Below, in pieces: positions 39,871 to 49,008 of a stretch of 64,000 nucleotides of DNA (positions are counted from its first letter, which is position 1; each line of letters opens with the position of its first letter). The translations under genes were made by a program, and so were the position numbers. The DNA is from Streptomyces chryseus (GTDB taxonomy: Bacteria; Actinomycetota; Actinomycetes; Streptomycetales; Streptomycetaceae). The notes under the pieces were generated by a model. That model was not told where the DNA came from and ran no database searches. It was given only the letters and a program-made list of their open reading frames with translations. The stretch lies in the NCBI RefSeq assembly GCF_014650755.1, contig NZ_BMVO01000003.1, forward strand, positions 310,001 through 374,000, written 5' to 3'.

Positions 39871-42800
39871 TTGGCCGAGGAAGAGGACTACGGCGTCGGC
39901 CGTATCCGCATCGAGCTGGACGATGCGGGTGCGGTCGCCGACGCACGGGACCTCGGTGCGCGAATCCAGAGAGCGCTAGACCGCAGCACCCGCACCGTCG
40001 GCGCGCAGATCCGGCGGAACGTCCAGCGCGGACTGAACGCGGCCGGCGCCGTCAGTGTCCAGGTCGAGCCGGACGTACGGCGGTTCGGCCGGCTGCTCAC
40101 CACCGGACTGCGCGGCCTGTCGGCCGTCAGCGTGCCCGTCACCCCGGACCTATCCCGGTTCCGGGAGCTCCTCGTCGCCGGCCTCCGGGGCCTGGACGCC
40201 GTGGCGGTGCCGGTCACGCCCAACCTGTCCCGGTTCCGGACGCTCCTCACCACCGGCCTCCGCGCCCTGGGCGCCGTCAACGTCCCGGTGGCCCCGGACC
40301 TGAGCCGCTTCGACCGGGAGCTGCTGCGCGGCCTGCGTGGCCTGGACGGGATCAACATCCCCGTCCTGCCGGACCTGAGCCGCTTTGACCGCGAACTCCT
40401 CCGGGGCCTGCGTGGCCTGGACGGGATCAACATCCCCGTCCTGCCGGACCTGGACCAGTTTGCGGAGCGAGTGCGCGCGGCCCTGGATGGCCAGGAGTTC
40501 ACCATCCGGATCGTCCCGGACCTGGACGGTCTGGACGAGCGGATCCGGGCGCACAACGCGCCGGACATCAACGTCAACGCCGACGTCGACACCGGCCGTT
40601 TCGCCCGCGCCCTGGGCGCTTTGGGAGGGATCGCCGGGCGGGTCGGCAGCGCCCTTGGCGGGCTGCTGCGCATCGGCGCCATCGGCATCGCGGCAGCCGG
40701 CGCCGCGTCCGCCGTCGGCGGGCTCGCCGCGGCCCTTGCCCCGGCGGCCGGGCTCATCGCCGCTTACCCCGCGCTCGTCCTGGGTTTCCAGGCCGCAGCA
40801 GGAACGTTGCGCCTGGCGCTGGTGGGCGTCAGCGACGCCCTGTCGGCCGCGTTCGGGGACAACGCCGAGAAGTACCAGGAGGCCCTGGAGAAGCTGGCAC
40901 CGGCCGCTCGGGAGGCCGTCACGGCCGTCCGGGGCCTGGCCCCCCAGCTCAAAGAGGTCCAGCAGGCCGTACAGCAGGCGTTCTTCGAGCAGTTCGCCGG
41001 CCAGATCGAGGGGGCGATCCGCAACCTCCTGCCGCTGCGGGCCAACCTCCAGAACATCGCGGCCTCCTTCGGCGCGGCGGCCGACGAGGGCCTGAAGTTC
41101 GTCCAGTCCCAGAGGTTCCTGGGCAACGCGCGGGCGATCCTCCAGGGCACCCAGGACGCCGTGGGCGGGTTGGTGACCGGCATCCGGCCGCTCATCCAGG
41201 GCTTTACGGACGTCGGCGCGGCCGTCGCCGAGGCCTTCGGCGCGGAGCTGGGCTCCGGGATCTCCGGGGTGATGGAGCGGCTCGGGGGCTTCCTCACCCG
41301 GATCTCCGAGAGCGGGCAGGCCGTCGCCTGGGTGGACGGCGCGCTCAACGCCCTCGCGCGACTGGGTGACCTGCTGGGCAACGTCGGCAGCATCATCGCC
41401 GGTGTTTTCCGGGCCGGGGAGCAGTCCGGGGGCGGGTTCCTCGGCAGCCTCCAGGAGATCACCCGCCAGATGGCGGCCTTCGTCAACTCGGCGAGGGGCC
41501 AGGAGGCGATCAGCAACCTGTTCCGTACGGTGGCCACCGTCGCGGCCCAGGTCGGTCCGATCCTGGCTGCGCTGATCACGCAGGTCGGGGCCATCGCGCC
41601 CGCGTTGGCGCCCATTTTCACCGCGCTGGGTCCGGCGATCGTCGGCCTGGTCAACTCCCTCGGTCCGGCCCTGGCGCAGATCGCGCCCGCGCTCGCGGTC
41701 GTTGGTACCGCCTTGGCCGACGCGTTCGCCGCCATCGGTCCATCCCTAGGCCCCTTGGGTGCGGCCATCGGGTCCGTGCTGCGTGCCCTGGCCCCGCTGC
41801 TGCCGCTGGTCGGTGCGCTGGTCAACGTGGTGGCGTCCGCGCTCGCCCCCGTCCTCCAGGCCCTGGCCGCGCTGTTCGCGCCGATCATCTCCGCCCTGGT
41901 CGGAGCGCTGCTGCCGGTCCTGCCGCCGATCACCCGGGCGTTCGTGATGCTCGCGAACGCGATCGTCCCCCTGGCGGCCGGCATCGGTAAGCAGCTCGCC
42001 GCGCTGGTCGCCAGTCTCGCGCCGCTGCTGGCCGCCGTCGCGGGCGCCCTGGTGGAGGTCGCGGTCGCGCTCGTCCCGGTCATCGCGGCCCTGGCCGATG
42101 CCCTGCTGCCCGTCCTGCCGCCACTGGTGGCCGCGTTCTCCGGGATGGTCCAGGCGCTCATCCCGATCCTGCCGGCGGTCGCGAACCTGGTGTCGGCCAT
42201 CGCCCCGTTGGCCGTCCTGGTCATCCAGCTCCTGGCGCCGGTTCTCCAGTTGGCCGCCGCGTTCGCGGGCTGGACGACGCTGAACATCACGGTCCCGATC
42301 ATCCGGGGCGTGGTCAACGCCCTGGCCGGGCTCCTCAACGCCTCCGCGGCCGTCCACCGGTTCTGGCAGGCCCTCCCCGGGATGATCTCCAGCGCCGTGT
42401 CCTCCCTGGCGTCCACGATCACCACGTTCTTCACGAACCTGTTCACGTCCCTGGGATCGATCCTGACCAGCGGGTTCAACGCCGTGGTCGGCTTCTTCAC
42501 CCGGCTCCCTGGAATGATCATGGCCGGACTCCGGGCGCTCCCCGGGTTGCTGGTCGACCTCTTCGTCAACGCCGTCGCGGCCGTGGGCATCGCCCTCTTG
42601 ACCGCCGTCGCGGCGGTGATCTTCATCTTCACGGTGCTGCCGGGCCGGATCTACAACGCCCTGGCCTCCCTGGGCTCCCGGATGATGACCGCCTTCCGGA
42701 ACGCGTTCAACTCGGCGCGCGCCGCGACCTCCTCGTTCCTGTCCTCGACGGCCACGTTCTTCGCCCAGCTCCCGGGCCGGGTGGGCTCCGCCCTGGCCGC

Positions 42801-43422
42801 CCTGCCGGGGCGGGTCCGGTCGATGTTCACCTCCGCTGGCTCCTCGGCCCTGTCCGCGGCCCGCTCGCTCGGCTCCTCGGTCGTCTCGTTCTTCTCACAG
42901 CTGCCCGGCCGGGTCGGGTCTGCCTTGTCGTCGGTCGGCTCCCGGATCGCGTCCGCGTTCCGCAGCGCGGTCGGCAGCGCGAGGAGCGCGGTCTCCTCGC
43001 TGATCTCGTCCGTGGTGTCGCTGTTCTCGACGCTGCCGGGTCGGATCGTCAACAGCCTGGGGAACATCGGCTCGCGGATCGTCTCGAAGATCAAGAGCGG
43101 GTTGCCGAGCTCCGTCCGCAACCTGTTGCCCTTCGCCAACGGCGGCATCGTCACCAGCCCGACGGCCGCACTGATCGGCGAGGCGGGCAAGGAGGTTGTC
43201 CTGCCGCTCACCAGACCGGCGAGGGCCGTGGAGCTCGCGGAGAAGTCTGGACTGCTGGACCTGCTCGCGAAGAGGGGCGTTATCGCCCGAGACGGGGGCG
43301 GAGGCGCCGGCGGCGTGAGCCGCACCGTCACCCACAACTGGAACATCAGCACGCCAGCCCAGGACCCCCGCGTCCTGGCCGAGCACCTGTACGGCCAACT
43401 GGCCCGAGCGGCAGGGGTGTGA
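39871..43422 (+). CDS. Tape measure protein
   Basis: The TTG at 39871 follows GTGGGGTTGCC. The 1183-residue protein sets tail length and is ejected with the DNA. Residues 68-192 hold five 25-residue repeats. A glycine/alanine-rich region follows (about 250-300), then a long Ala/Leu/Ile-rich hydrophobic stretch (560-830). A Ser/Phe-rich segment with repeated FFxxLPGR motifs (about 850-1080) comes next, ending in a folded domain with GGIVTSPTAALIGEAGKEVVLP. The length implies a tail of roughly 180 nm by the usual 1.5 angstrom per residue rule. Confidence 0.92.
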   Translation: MAEEEDYGVGRIRIELDDAGAVADARDLGARIQRALDRSTRTVGAQIRRNVQRGLNAAGAVSVQVEPDVRRFGRLLTTGLRGLSAVSVPVTPDLSRFRELLVAGLRGLDAVAVPVTPNLSRFRTLLTTGLRALGAVNVPVAPDLSRFDRELLRGLRGLDGINIPVLPDLSRFDRELLRGLRGLDGINIPVLPDLDQFAERVRAALDGQEFTIRIVPDLDGLDERIRAHNAPDINVNADVDTGRFARALGALGGIAGRVGSALGGLLRIGAIGIAAAGAASAVGGLAAALAPAAGLIAAYPALVLGFQAAAGTLRLALVGVSDALSAAFGDNAEKYQEALEKLAPAAREAVTAVRGLAPQLKEVQQAVQQAFFEQFAGQIEGAIRNLLPLRANLQNIAASFGAAADEGLKFVQSQRFLGNARAILQGTQDAVGGLVTGIRPLIQGFTDVGAAVAEAFGAELGSGISGVMERLGGFLTRISESGQAVAWVDGALNALARLGDLLGNVGSIIAGVFRAGEQSGGGFLGSLQEITRQMAAFVNSARGQEAISNLFRTVATVAAQVGPILAALITQVGAIAPALAPIFTALGPAIVGLVNSLGPALAQIAPALAVVGTALADAFAAIGPSLGPLGAAIGSVLRALAPLLPLVGALVNVVASALAPVLQALAALFAPIISALVGALLPVLPPITRAFVMLANAIVPLAAGIGKQLAALVASLAPLLAAVAGALVEVAVALVPVIAALADALLPVLPPLVAAFSGMVQALIPILPAVANLVSAIAPLAVLVIQLLAPVLQLAAAFAGWTTLNITVPIIRGVVNALAGLLNASAAVHRFWQALPGMISSAVSSLASTITTFFTNLFTSLGSILTSGFNAVVGFFTRLPGMIMAGLRALPGLLVDLFVNAVAAVGIALLTAVAAVIFIFTVLPGRIYNALASLGSRMMTAFRNAFNSARAATSSFLSSTATFFAQLPGRVGSALAALPGRVRSMFTSAGSSALSAARSLGSSVVSFFSQLPGRVGSALSSVGSRIASAFRSAVGSARSAVSSLISSVVSLFSTLPGRIVNSLGNIGSRIVSKIKSGLPSSVRNLLPFANGGIVTSPTAALIGEAGKEVVLPLTRPARAVELAEKSGLLDLLAKRGVIARDGGGGAGGVSRTVTHNWNISTPAQDPRVLAEHLYGQLARAAGV
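40072..40446 (+). repeat. Five 25-codon repeats in the tape measure gene
   Basis: Units of 75 bp start at 40072, 40147, 40222, 40297 and 40372. Each encodes a pattern like PDLSRFRELL..GLRGLDAV..PV. The last two (40297-40371 and 40372-40446) are almost identical in DNA, a recent duplication. Confidence 0.85.
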
Positions 43423-43423
43423 C

Positions 43424-44665
43424 GTGATCAGCGACTACGCCGACTTCGGGTGTACGGAGATCATCAACTCGGCCAGGGCCGCGGCCTACGCGGAACCCTC
43501 CTGCCTGCTGACGAGCTGCAACCCGTGCCCGGACATCGCGGCAGTCCTCAACGATGCCCCGTACGTGGATCCTGTGACCGACCCTGCGCCCTGGTATGAC
43601 GCGGCCGTGCCGGAGTCAGCCGACTTCCTCGGTGTCATGGGGATGGGCGTCGTCGGGTTCTCCCAGTCCACGCTGTCCCGCGACCCCGTCCAGCTCGTAG
43701 GCGACGGGGCCGCCCTCGGTATCGCACGCCGCTCCCACCGCGAGATCACGTACACCGTCCTCCTCCTGGCCCTGGAGGAGTGTGCGCTGGCCTACGCCTT
43801 GGAGTGGCTGGCCTCCGCGCTGCGCGGCGCCCCCTGCGAGGGGGGTTGCGGCGGGGACGAGCTGGGGGTGTTCGCCTGCTGCCCGACCGGGGACGGCACC
43901 GGGGAGTTGCGCCATCTGTACGGCGTGGGGCTCATGAATGGCCCGCAGATCACCACCGTCCGGTACTACCCGGAGGGCATCATCGCGGAGGCCACGTTCA
44001 CGCTCGCCGCGTCGGTGCCGTACATCTACCGCGAGCCGCTCCAGACCCTCACGAACTGGGTGAACCTCGCCAGCGGCGAACTGGTGACGGTTGACCCGGA
44101 CGAGATCTACGGGGACTGCGTGGAGGCAGACGCGTGCCTCGAGGATCCGCTGTGCCCGCCTCCGCCGCTGCCGATCCGGGCGCCGGTGCCGGTGGACCCG
44201 TGCTACCCGACCGGGTCGGCGCAGTTCCGGCGGTCCGTGGTGGCCCTGTCCCCGCAGGATCAGCCGGAGTGGCTGGAGGCCGTGCCGGTCCTGGAGCTGG
44301 AGACGGGTGGGAGCGCGCTGCGGCGCCTCGTGGTGCGGTTCTGGGCCAACCCCCTGGGCGGGGACTGCCAGGAGGTCGCGGACCCCTGCGCGGCGTGCAC
44401 GGACATCCAGATCCCCTACCTACCGGCCGGGGCCACGCTGATCGTTGACGGCCGTACGCAGACGGCAGAGGTGGAGTGCAACGCCGGAGCACTGGACGCC
44501 TCCACAAGCGAGCCGATCCTCTACGGGCCCCTCGGCCAGAGCTTCGAGTGGCCCGTGTTCTCGTGCCCGACCGGCGTGTGCATCGAGATCCTGTCCACCT
44601 CCGCGACCACGGCCGCCGACGCCCGCGCGCGGGTCCTCCTCGTTCCCCGATCGGACGTGGGCTGA
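43424..44665 (+). CDS. Minor tail protein (distal tail-like)
   Basis: The GTG at 43424 lies one base after the tape-measure stop. The 413-residue protein is beta-rich and has many cysteines (CLLTSCNPCPD, CEGGCGGDELGVFACCP, CVEADACLEDPLC). A GMGVVGFSQSTLSRDPVQLVG region and a HLYGVGLMNGPQITTVRYYPEG strand give it a distal-tail-like pattern. Its position directly after the tape measure fits. A Pro-rich linker precedes a second beta domain. Confidence 0.75.
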   Translation: MISDYADFGCTEIINSARAAAYAEPSCLLTSCNPCPDIAAVLNDAPYVDPVTDPAPWYDAAVPESADFLGVMGMGVVGFSQSTLSRDPVQLVGDGAALGIARRSHREITYTVLLLALEECALAYALEWLASALRGAPCEGGCGGDELGVFACCPTGDGTGELRHLYGVGLMNGPQITTVRYYPEGIIAEATFTLAASVPYIYREPLQTLTNWVNLASGELVTVDPDEIYGDCVEADACLEDPLCPPPPLPIRAPVPVDPCYPTGSAQFRRSVVALSPQDQPEWLEAVPVLELETGGSALRRLVVRFWANPLGGDCQEVADPCAACTDIQIPYLPAGATLIVDGRTQTAEVECNAGALDASTSEPILYGPLGQSFEWPVFSCPTGVCIEILSTSATTAADARARVLLVPRSDVG

Positions 44666-45816
44666 TGGCCAGTCTCGGGTGCGCACAGGAGTACCGCGCC
44701 ATCGTCCACTGGCGGGGCGGCAGCCTGCCGTTCACGTCGCCGGGCGTCTCCGCGCTCACGTCGGTCTCCTGGAACCGGACGCTCAACGACACGTCGGAGG
44801 CGTCCATCACGATCGCCAAGGGAGCGGCTGGCGCGGAGTGCTGCGCGCAGCTCGGGCAGATCGAACCCTTCGCGCACGACCTGTCCATCTACCGGGACAG
44901 CGAACTCGTCTGGCAGGGCCCCGTCTTCCGGGTGACCGAGTCCCGCAGGCGCTTCGTGATCGAGGCACACGACGTCACGGAGTGGCTGGCCCGCACCGTG
45001 AACACGACCCTGCTGCGGTACGTCAGCACCAACCCGGCCGACCCGAAGCGCCAGAGCCCGATCCAGCAGATCGCGGAGTCCGTCATCCGGGAGAACTTGG
45101 CCGGCGGGCTCTACGCCTCCTCGCCGGACTGGCCAAAGATGCTGCCCTACATCGTCCGCCAGGACGACACCGTGACCGCGCGATTCGAGAAGGACGGCAC
45201 CGCCGACAACGAGATCTGGATCGTCCCGATCTTGAGGATCTTGGACGAGGAGCTGGTCCCGCGCGGCCTGGAGTACACCACGGTCGGCCGCGCCCTGGTG
45301 CTCGGACGGTCGCAGACGACCGCCGACCCGGCCCAGGCCCGCCTGACGCTCGACAGCTTCGCCGGCGACGTCGAGATCGTGCGCGACGGCACCAACGCGG
45401 CCAGCCTCGTGTGGGTCACCAACCAAGAGGATCAGGACATCAGCGGCTCACAGTTCGGCGTGTCCGGCGTGGTCAGCGGCTATTACGGGCGTCTGGACCA
45501 CCTGATCCGTACGACGGCCGAGGGCCTGACGGCGTACGACCTGTGGCAGATCGCGCGCGGCTCGTACACCGGCCGGCACCCGGTGCCGACGAGCCTGCGC
45601 ATCCCGGACGGCGCCGGCCTGGCCACGACCGCTCCGGTGTCCATGCGGCAGCTCGTGCCCGGCGTCCGTATCGACGTCGCTGCGACCGGCATGTGCATGG
45701 GCCTGTCCCAGCCGTACCGGCTGTCCGACGTGGACGTGGACTGGGGCGAGAACGGCGAGAACGTCGGCGTCTCCCTGATCCCCATCGGCGACCCGTTCGT
45801 AGGAGACCCCCCGTGA
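44665..45816 (+). CDS. Minor tail protein (tail hub-like)
   Basis: The ATG at 44665 overlaps the previous stop (TGATG). The 383-residue protein begins MASLGCAQEYRAIVHWRGG. It has an N-terminal hub-like beta domain with VSWNRTLNDTSEASITIAKG, an EPFAHDLSIYRDSELVWQGPV strand and EAHDVTEWLARTVN. A mixed alpha/beta domain follows. It is likely the tail-tip hub that receives the tape measure and the spike. It overlaps the next gene by 4 bp. Confidence 0.75.
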   Translation: MASLGCAQEYRAIVHWRGGSLPFTSPGVSALTSVSWNRTLNDTSEASITIAKGAAGAECCAQLGQIEPFAHDLSIYRDSELVWQGPVFRVTESRRRFVIEAHDVTEWLARTVNTTLLRYVSTNPADPKRQSPIQQIAESVIRENLAGGLYASSPDWPKMLPYIVRQDDTVTARFEKDGTADNEIWIVPILRILDEELVPRGLEYTTVGRALVLGRSQTTADPAQARLTLDSFAGDVEIVRDGTNAASLVWVTNQEDQDISGSQFGVSGVVSGYYGRLDHLIRTTAEGLTAYDLWQIARGSYTGRHPVPTSLRIPDGAGLATTAPVSMRQLVPGVRIDVAATGMCMGLSQPYRLSDVDVDWGENGENVGVSLIPIGDPFVGDPP

Positions 45817-46103
45817 GCCCCATTCCAGGACAGCGCGCAGCCCAGCGCACCGTACGCGCCATGACGTCCAGTCAGCGGGCCCTCGGCCGGTCCGTCCAGG
45901 CGGCGGCCGGCGGTCTGGCCACCGCGATCGGGTGGGGGTGGGTCGACGGCCAGCACATGGTCATCGACCTCGCCGCGCCGCCCGGACAGCAGACCCGCCC
46001 GGCGGCGCTCGCGTGCGGGTGCACCGGCCGCTGCCGGGGCGAGTGCCCGCCGCCCGAGGACAGCGAGGGCACCCAGACCGACACACAGGAGAGGCAGGGA
46101 TAG
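45813..46103 (+). CDS. Small tail-tip protein, 96 aa
   Basis: The GTG at 45813 overlaps the hub gene stop (GTGA). The product has an Arg/Gln-rich N-terminal helix (GQRAAQRTVRAMTSSQRALGR) and a middle with GWVDGQHMVIDLAAPPG. A C-terminal CGCTGRCRGECPP cluster precedes an acidic tail. It is translationally coupled to the hub gene. Its role at the tail tip is unknown. Confidence 0.65.
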   Translation: MSPIPGQRAAQRTVRAMTSSQRALGRSVQAAAGGLATAIGWGWVDGQHMVIDLAAPPGQQTRPAALACGCTGRCRGECPPPEDSEGTQTDTQERQG

Positions 46104-46105
46104 AC

Positions 46106-47071
46106 ATGGCCCGATGCGGATGCCAGGGGGGATGCTCCTGCGCGATCAACGGCGCCGGGGCGGTCGACGTCTCTGGGAACGGGTCGGCCTCGTCCCCGTT
46201 CGTGGTGAGCGTCGACCGTGCCGAGCTGCTCCAGGCCGGACCCGGGATCACCTACCACCCGGGCACAGGCACGATCAGTGCTCTGCCGTCGACCGACCCC
46301 GGGAACGCGCTGACTTTCGGTAGCGATAACGGCGTCTTCGTGTTCCCGGGCGCCATCGACTTGTGCGCCGAATACTTCACGACCGACGGTTCGGGGGACA
46401 CCTGTCTTAAGCCCGGCAGCATGGGACTCCGGCAGATCGTCACCTACTCCACGGCCGGCACCTTCAACTTCACCAAAGCGGACTATCCGTGGTTGGCCCG
46501 GGTCATGGTCAAGGTCCAGGCCGGCGGCGGAGGGTCGGCCGGTGCCTCGGCCGCGGCTGCCGAGTCCATTTGGAGGGCCGGCGGAGCAGGGGGCGGGTAC
46601 GCGGAGGCATTGATCAACGTCGCCTCGCTCTCGGCCGTGGAGACCGTCACCGTCGGCGTCGGCGGAGCGGCAGGCGCGTCCGCCAACGGCGCAGGCGGCG
46701 CGGGCGGTAACAGCAGCTTCGGCGCGCACGCCACCGCCCTCGGCGGCACCGCTGGCGCGGCCACCATGGCCACGGGCTCCACCGTCACCACCACGAGCGG
46801 CACAACCGGTCCCGCAGCCGGCACCGGGTCCTGGGCCATCGGCGGCGGTGCCGGGGAGGGCGCGATCCGGCTGAGTGGGAACGCCGGTATCGGCGGCGCT
46901 GGCGGCTCCTCGCGCATGGGCCACGGCGGTGCCTCGCGGGCAACTGCCGGCGTGGGCATCGTGCCGCGAGGCTACGGCGGGGGCGGAGGCGGGGCCGTCT
47001 CCGCGAACGGCGCCGCACAGGCCGGCGCCGCCGGCGAGCGCGGAATCGTGATCGTGGAGCTGTACGGATGA
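46106..47071 (+). CDS. Glycine-rich tail tip / receptor-binding protein
   Basis: The ATG at 46106 follows a GGAGAGGCAGGGA region. The 321-residue protein begins with a cysteine cluster (MARCGCQGGCSCAING). Its C-terminal 170 residues are Gly/Ala-rich (GGGGSAGASAAAAESI, GGAGGAGGNSSFGAHAT), the pattern of collagen-like or glycine-rich tail fibres. It is the last structural gene before lysis, the usual place of a host-recognition protein. The extreme Gly/Ala content makes any finer assignment uncertain. Confidence 0.72.
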   Translation: MARCGCQGGCSCAINGAGAVDVSGNGSASSPFVVSVDRAELLQAGPGITYHPGTGTISALPSTDPGNALTFGSDNGVFVFPGAIDLCAEYFTTDGSGDTCLKPGSMGLRQIVTYSTAGTFNFTKADYPWLARVMVKVQAGGGGSAGASAAAAESIWRAGGAGGGYAEALINVASLSAVETVTVGVGGAAGASANGAGGAGGNSSFGAHATALGGTAGAATMATGSTVTTTSGTTGPAAGTGSWAIGGGAGEGAIRLSGNAGIGGAGGSSRMGHGGASRATAGVGIVPRGYGGGGGGAVSANGAAQAGAAGERGIVIVELYG

Positions 47072-47092
47072 GCCCCGGCCACTGCCCTCCGC

Positions 47093-47218
47093 CGACCTGT
47101 CCGGACACCCCTTGTCCGGACACTGTCCGCGCCCTGTCCCCGCAGGTCACAGCCGTCCGCGCCCTCACGTCCGGACACGGGCGCGGACACCCCTCACCCC
47201 GTGTCCGGACAGTGTCCG
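47093..47218. repeat. CGGACA/TGTCCG repeat array before the lysis genes
   Basis: Units such as TGTCCGGACAC, TGTCCGGACACTGTCCGC, GGACACGGGCGCGGACAC and GTGTCCGGACAGTGTCCGC fill most of the gap between the tail fibre gene and the endolysin gene. Confidence 0.8.
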
Positions 47219-47250
47219 CGCGGGCCTATCCCCACCCCCTGGAGGTCCCT

Positions 47251-47322
47251 ATGTCCCTCATCCCGACGACCGTCGGCAGACCCGCCGTCGGAACCTCCCG
47301 CCGTCACCTGGAGCGTGCGTAA
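47251..47322 (+). CDS. Possible 23-aa leader peptide before the endolysin
   Basis: The ATG at 47251 follows a strong CTGGAGG ribosome-binding site. The 23-codon frame (MSLIPTTVGRPAVGTSRRHL...) ends in TAATG, so its stop overlaps the endolysin start. The spacing suggests translational coupling. It may be only a re-initiation device that controls lysin expression. The short size limits certainty. Confidence 0.4.
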   Translation: MSLIPTTVGRPAVGTSRRHLERA

Positions 47323-48245
47323 TGGCCACCCCGCTCTCTGCCGACCGGCTCCTGCGCGCCCTCCGCGACGAGGGCCTGGACGTGGTCCAGCTCCCCGGCT
47401 GGGAGACCAGGAACCGCAACAGCCGCGGCCCCTGGGGGCCCGTCCACGGGGTGATGATCCACCACACCGTCACCCGCGGAACCGCCACCACCGTCCGCAT
47501 CGTTCGTGACGGGTACTCCGGCCTCCCCGGCCCGCTGTGCCACGGCATGATTGCCAAGAGCGGGCAGGTCCACCTGATCGGCCACGGACGCACCAACCAT
47601 GCCGGGCTCGGAGATCCGGACGTGCTGCGCGCCGTGATCGCGGAGACCGCCCTCCCCGTGGACGATGAGGCCACGGTCGACGGCAACCGGCACATGTACG
47701 GCTTCGAGTGCGAGAACGCCGGCGATGGCACCGACCCATGGCCGGACGCGCAGCTCCTCGCCATCGAGCGGGCGTCCGCCGCCCTGTGCCGGGCCCACGG
47801 CTGGGGCGCGCGCTCGGTCCTCGGACACCTGGAGTGGCAGCCCGGCAAGCCGGACCCGCGCGGGTTCACGATGCCGTCCATGCGCGACCGGATCGCCGCG
47901 CGCCTCGGTCACCCCCTGCCGACCACGCCGCTGCCCACCCCGTCCCGGCCTGTCGTCTCCCTGTCCAAGCTGATCGCCGCCGCGCGCAGCAACCCCCGCA
48001 TGGTCGGCACGCCCGTCACGTACGCCGGGGTCATCACCGTGGAGGCCGCTCTCGTGGACGAGGGTCTGCTGGCCAAGCGCTACCAGGACGGCCACTACGG
48101 CACCACCACCATCGACGCGATGAGTGAGTGGCAGGAGGAATGCGGCTTCCGTGGCCGCAACCCCGGACAGCCGGCGGACGGCATCCCCGGCCGGATCACG
48201 CTCACCCGCCTCGGCGCGAAGCACGGCTTCGACGTCGCCGCCTGA
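47322..48245 (+). CDS. N-acetylmuramoyl-L-alanine amidase endolysin
   Basis: The ATG at 47322 overlaps the leader-peptide stop. The 307-residue protein has an amidase_2 domain (about 40-185) with zinc-binding His in MIHHTVTRG, the SGQVHLIGHGRTNHAG segment and GHLEWQPGKPDPRG with the third ligand. The C-terminal part has a peptidoglycan-binding-like helical region (TTIDAMSEWQEECGFRGRNPGQPADGIPG). It cuts the amide bond between muramic acid and the stem peptide to lyse the host. It precedes two holin-type genes. Confidence 0.9.
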   Translation: MATPLSADRLLRALRDEGLDVVQLPGWETRNRNSRGPWGPVHGVMIHHTVTRGTATTVRIVRDGYSGLPGPLCHGMIAKSGQVHLIGHGRTNHAGLGDPDVLRAVIAETALPVDDEATVDGNRHMYGFECENAGDGTDPWPDAQLLAIERASAALCRAHGWGARSVLGHLEWQPGKPDPRGFTMPSMRDRIAARLGHPLPTTPLPTPSRPVVSLSKLIAAARSNPRMVGTPVTYAGVITVEAALVDEGLLAKRYQDGHYGTTTIDAMSEWQEECGFRGRNPGQPADGIPGRITLTRLGAKHGFDVAA

Positions 48246-48262
48246 AAAGGAGTACCCCCCTC

Positions 48263-48568
48263 ATGGACACCACCCTGGACGCGGCCTACTGGTACGGGCT
48301 GCTGCTCTCCTTCGTGTTGCCTGTCGTCGTCGGCCTGGTGACCACCCGCGTCACCCATGCCGGGACGAAGGCCGTCGTGCTCCTGGCCCTGGCCGCGGCC
48401 GACAGCTTCATCACGGAGCTCGCGGCCGGCGGCCCCGACTGGGACGCCTCCAACGCCCTGGTGCTCACCCTGGTCAACTTCGTGATCGCGGTGGCCTCGC
48501 ACTTCGGCCTGTGGAAGCCGACTGGTGTCAGCCGCCGGGCGCAGGACATGTTCGTCAAGGCAGCGTGA
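48263..48568 (+). CDS. Holin
   Basis: The ATG at 48263 follows AAGGAG. The 101-residue protein has about three membrane segments (around residues 9-28, 37-50 and 65-85) separated by short loops, with a basic C-terminus (KPTGVSRRAQD). This fits a class I/II holin that forms the membrane hole for the endolysin. It overlaps the next gene by 1 bp. Confidence 0.8.
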   Translation: MDTTLDAAYWYGLLLSFVLPVVVGLVTTRVTHAGTKAVVLLALAAADSFITELAAGGPDWDASNALVLTLVNFVIAVASHFGLWKPTGVSRRAQDMFVKAA

Positions 48569-48966
48569 TGGCGGCACCTGCCACCGGACTGCCGGCCCTG
48601 GACACCGTCCTCGTGTGGGGCGGGGCCGTGACGATGCTCCTCGCGCTGGGGACAGCCGCATGGCGGTTGATGCGTGGCGGGGTGCGCATCGCTAAGCGGG
48701 TCGACTACTTCATTGACGACTGGTACGGGGAGCCGGGACGTCCCGGCATCCCGGACCGGCCGGGCGTCATGGAGCGGATAGGCGGGATCGAGGACCGCCT
48801 CACCCGGGTCGAGCACGAGCTGTACCCCAACAGCGGCGGGTCACTGCGGGATGCCGTGGACCAGGCGAACGAACGGCTCTCGCGCCTGTGTCTGGACCGT
48901 GAGGAGAGTCCTTCGTTAGAGCCGCCGGACGATGCCTACCCCCCGCCGCCTGTTGCGGCCCCGTGA
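48568..48966 (+). CDS. Second holin-like or lysis accessory membrane protein
   Basis: The ATG at 48568 overlaps the holin stop. The 132-residue protein has one membrane segment near the N-terminus (about 15-33), a basic WRLMRGGVRIAKR segment, an acidic middle and a coiled coil (IEDRLTRVEHEL). Its C-terminal tail is Pro-rich. Paired holin-like proteins of this shape are frequent in actinophage lysis modules. It may regulate holin timing. Confidence 0.68.
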   Translation: MAAPATGLPALDTVLVWGGAVTMLLALGTAAWRLMRGGVRIAKRVDYFIDDWYGEPGRPGIPDRPGVMERIGGIEDRLTRVEHELYPNSGGSLRDAVDQANERLSRLCLDREESPSLEPPDDAYPPPPVAAP

Positions 48967-48967
48967 T

Positions 48968-49007
48968 CGAGCGCCCGCCCCCTGCGACTCCGTGGGGCGG
49001 GCGCTCG
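48968..49007. terminator. Bidirectional terminator between lysis and Hem-like operons
   Basis: A perfect 14-bp stem (CGAGCGCCCGCCCC with its complement) with a 12-base loop lies between two convergent transcription units and can terminate both. Confidence 0.75.
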
Positions 49008-49008
49008 C

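Noticed and set aside
47068..47250. ORF covering the CGGACA repeat before the lysis genes
   Set aside because: The frame is open only because the repeat contains no stops; the product is repetitive Pro/Thr/Cys sequence. Only the last 23 codons have a good start signal.
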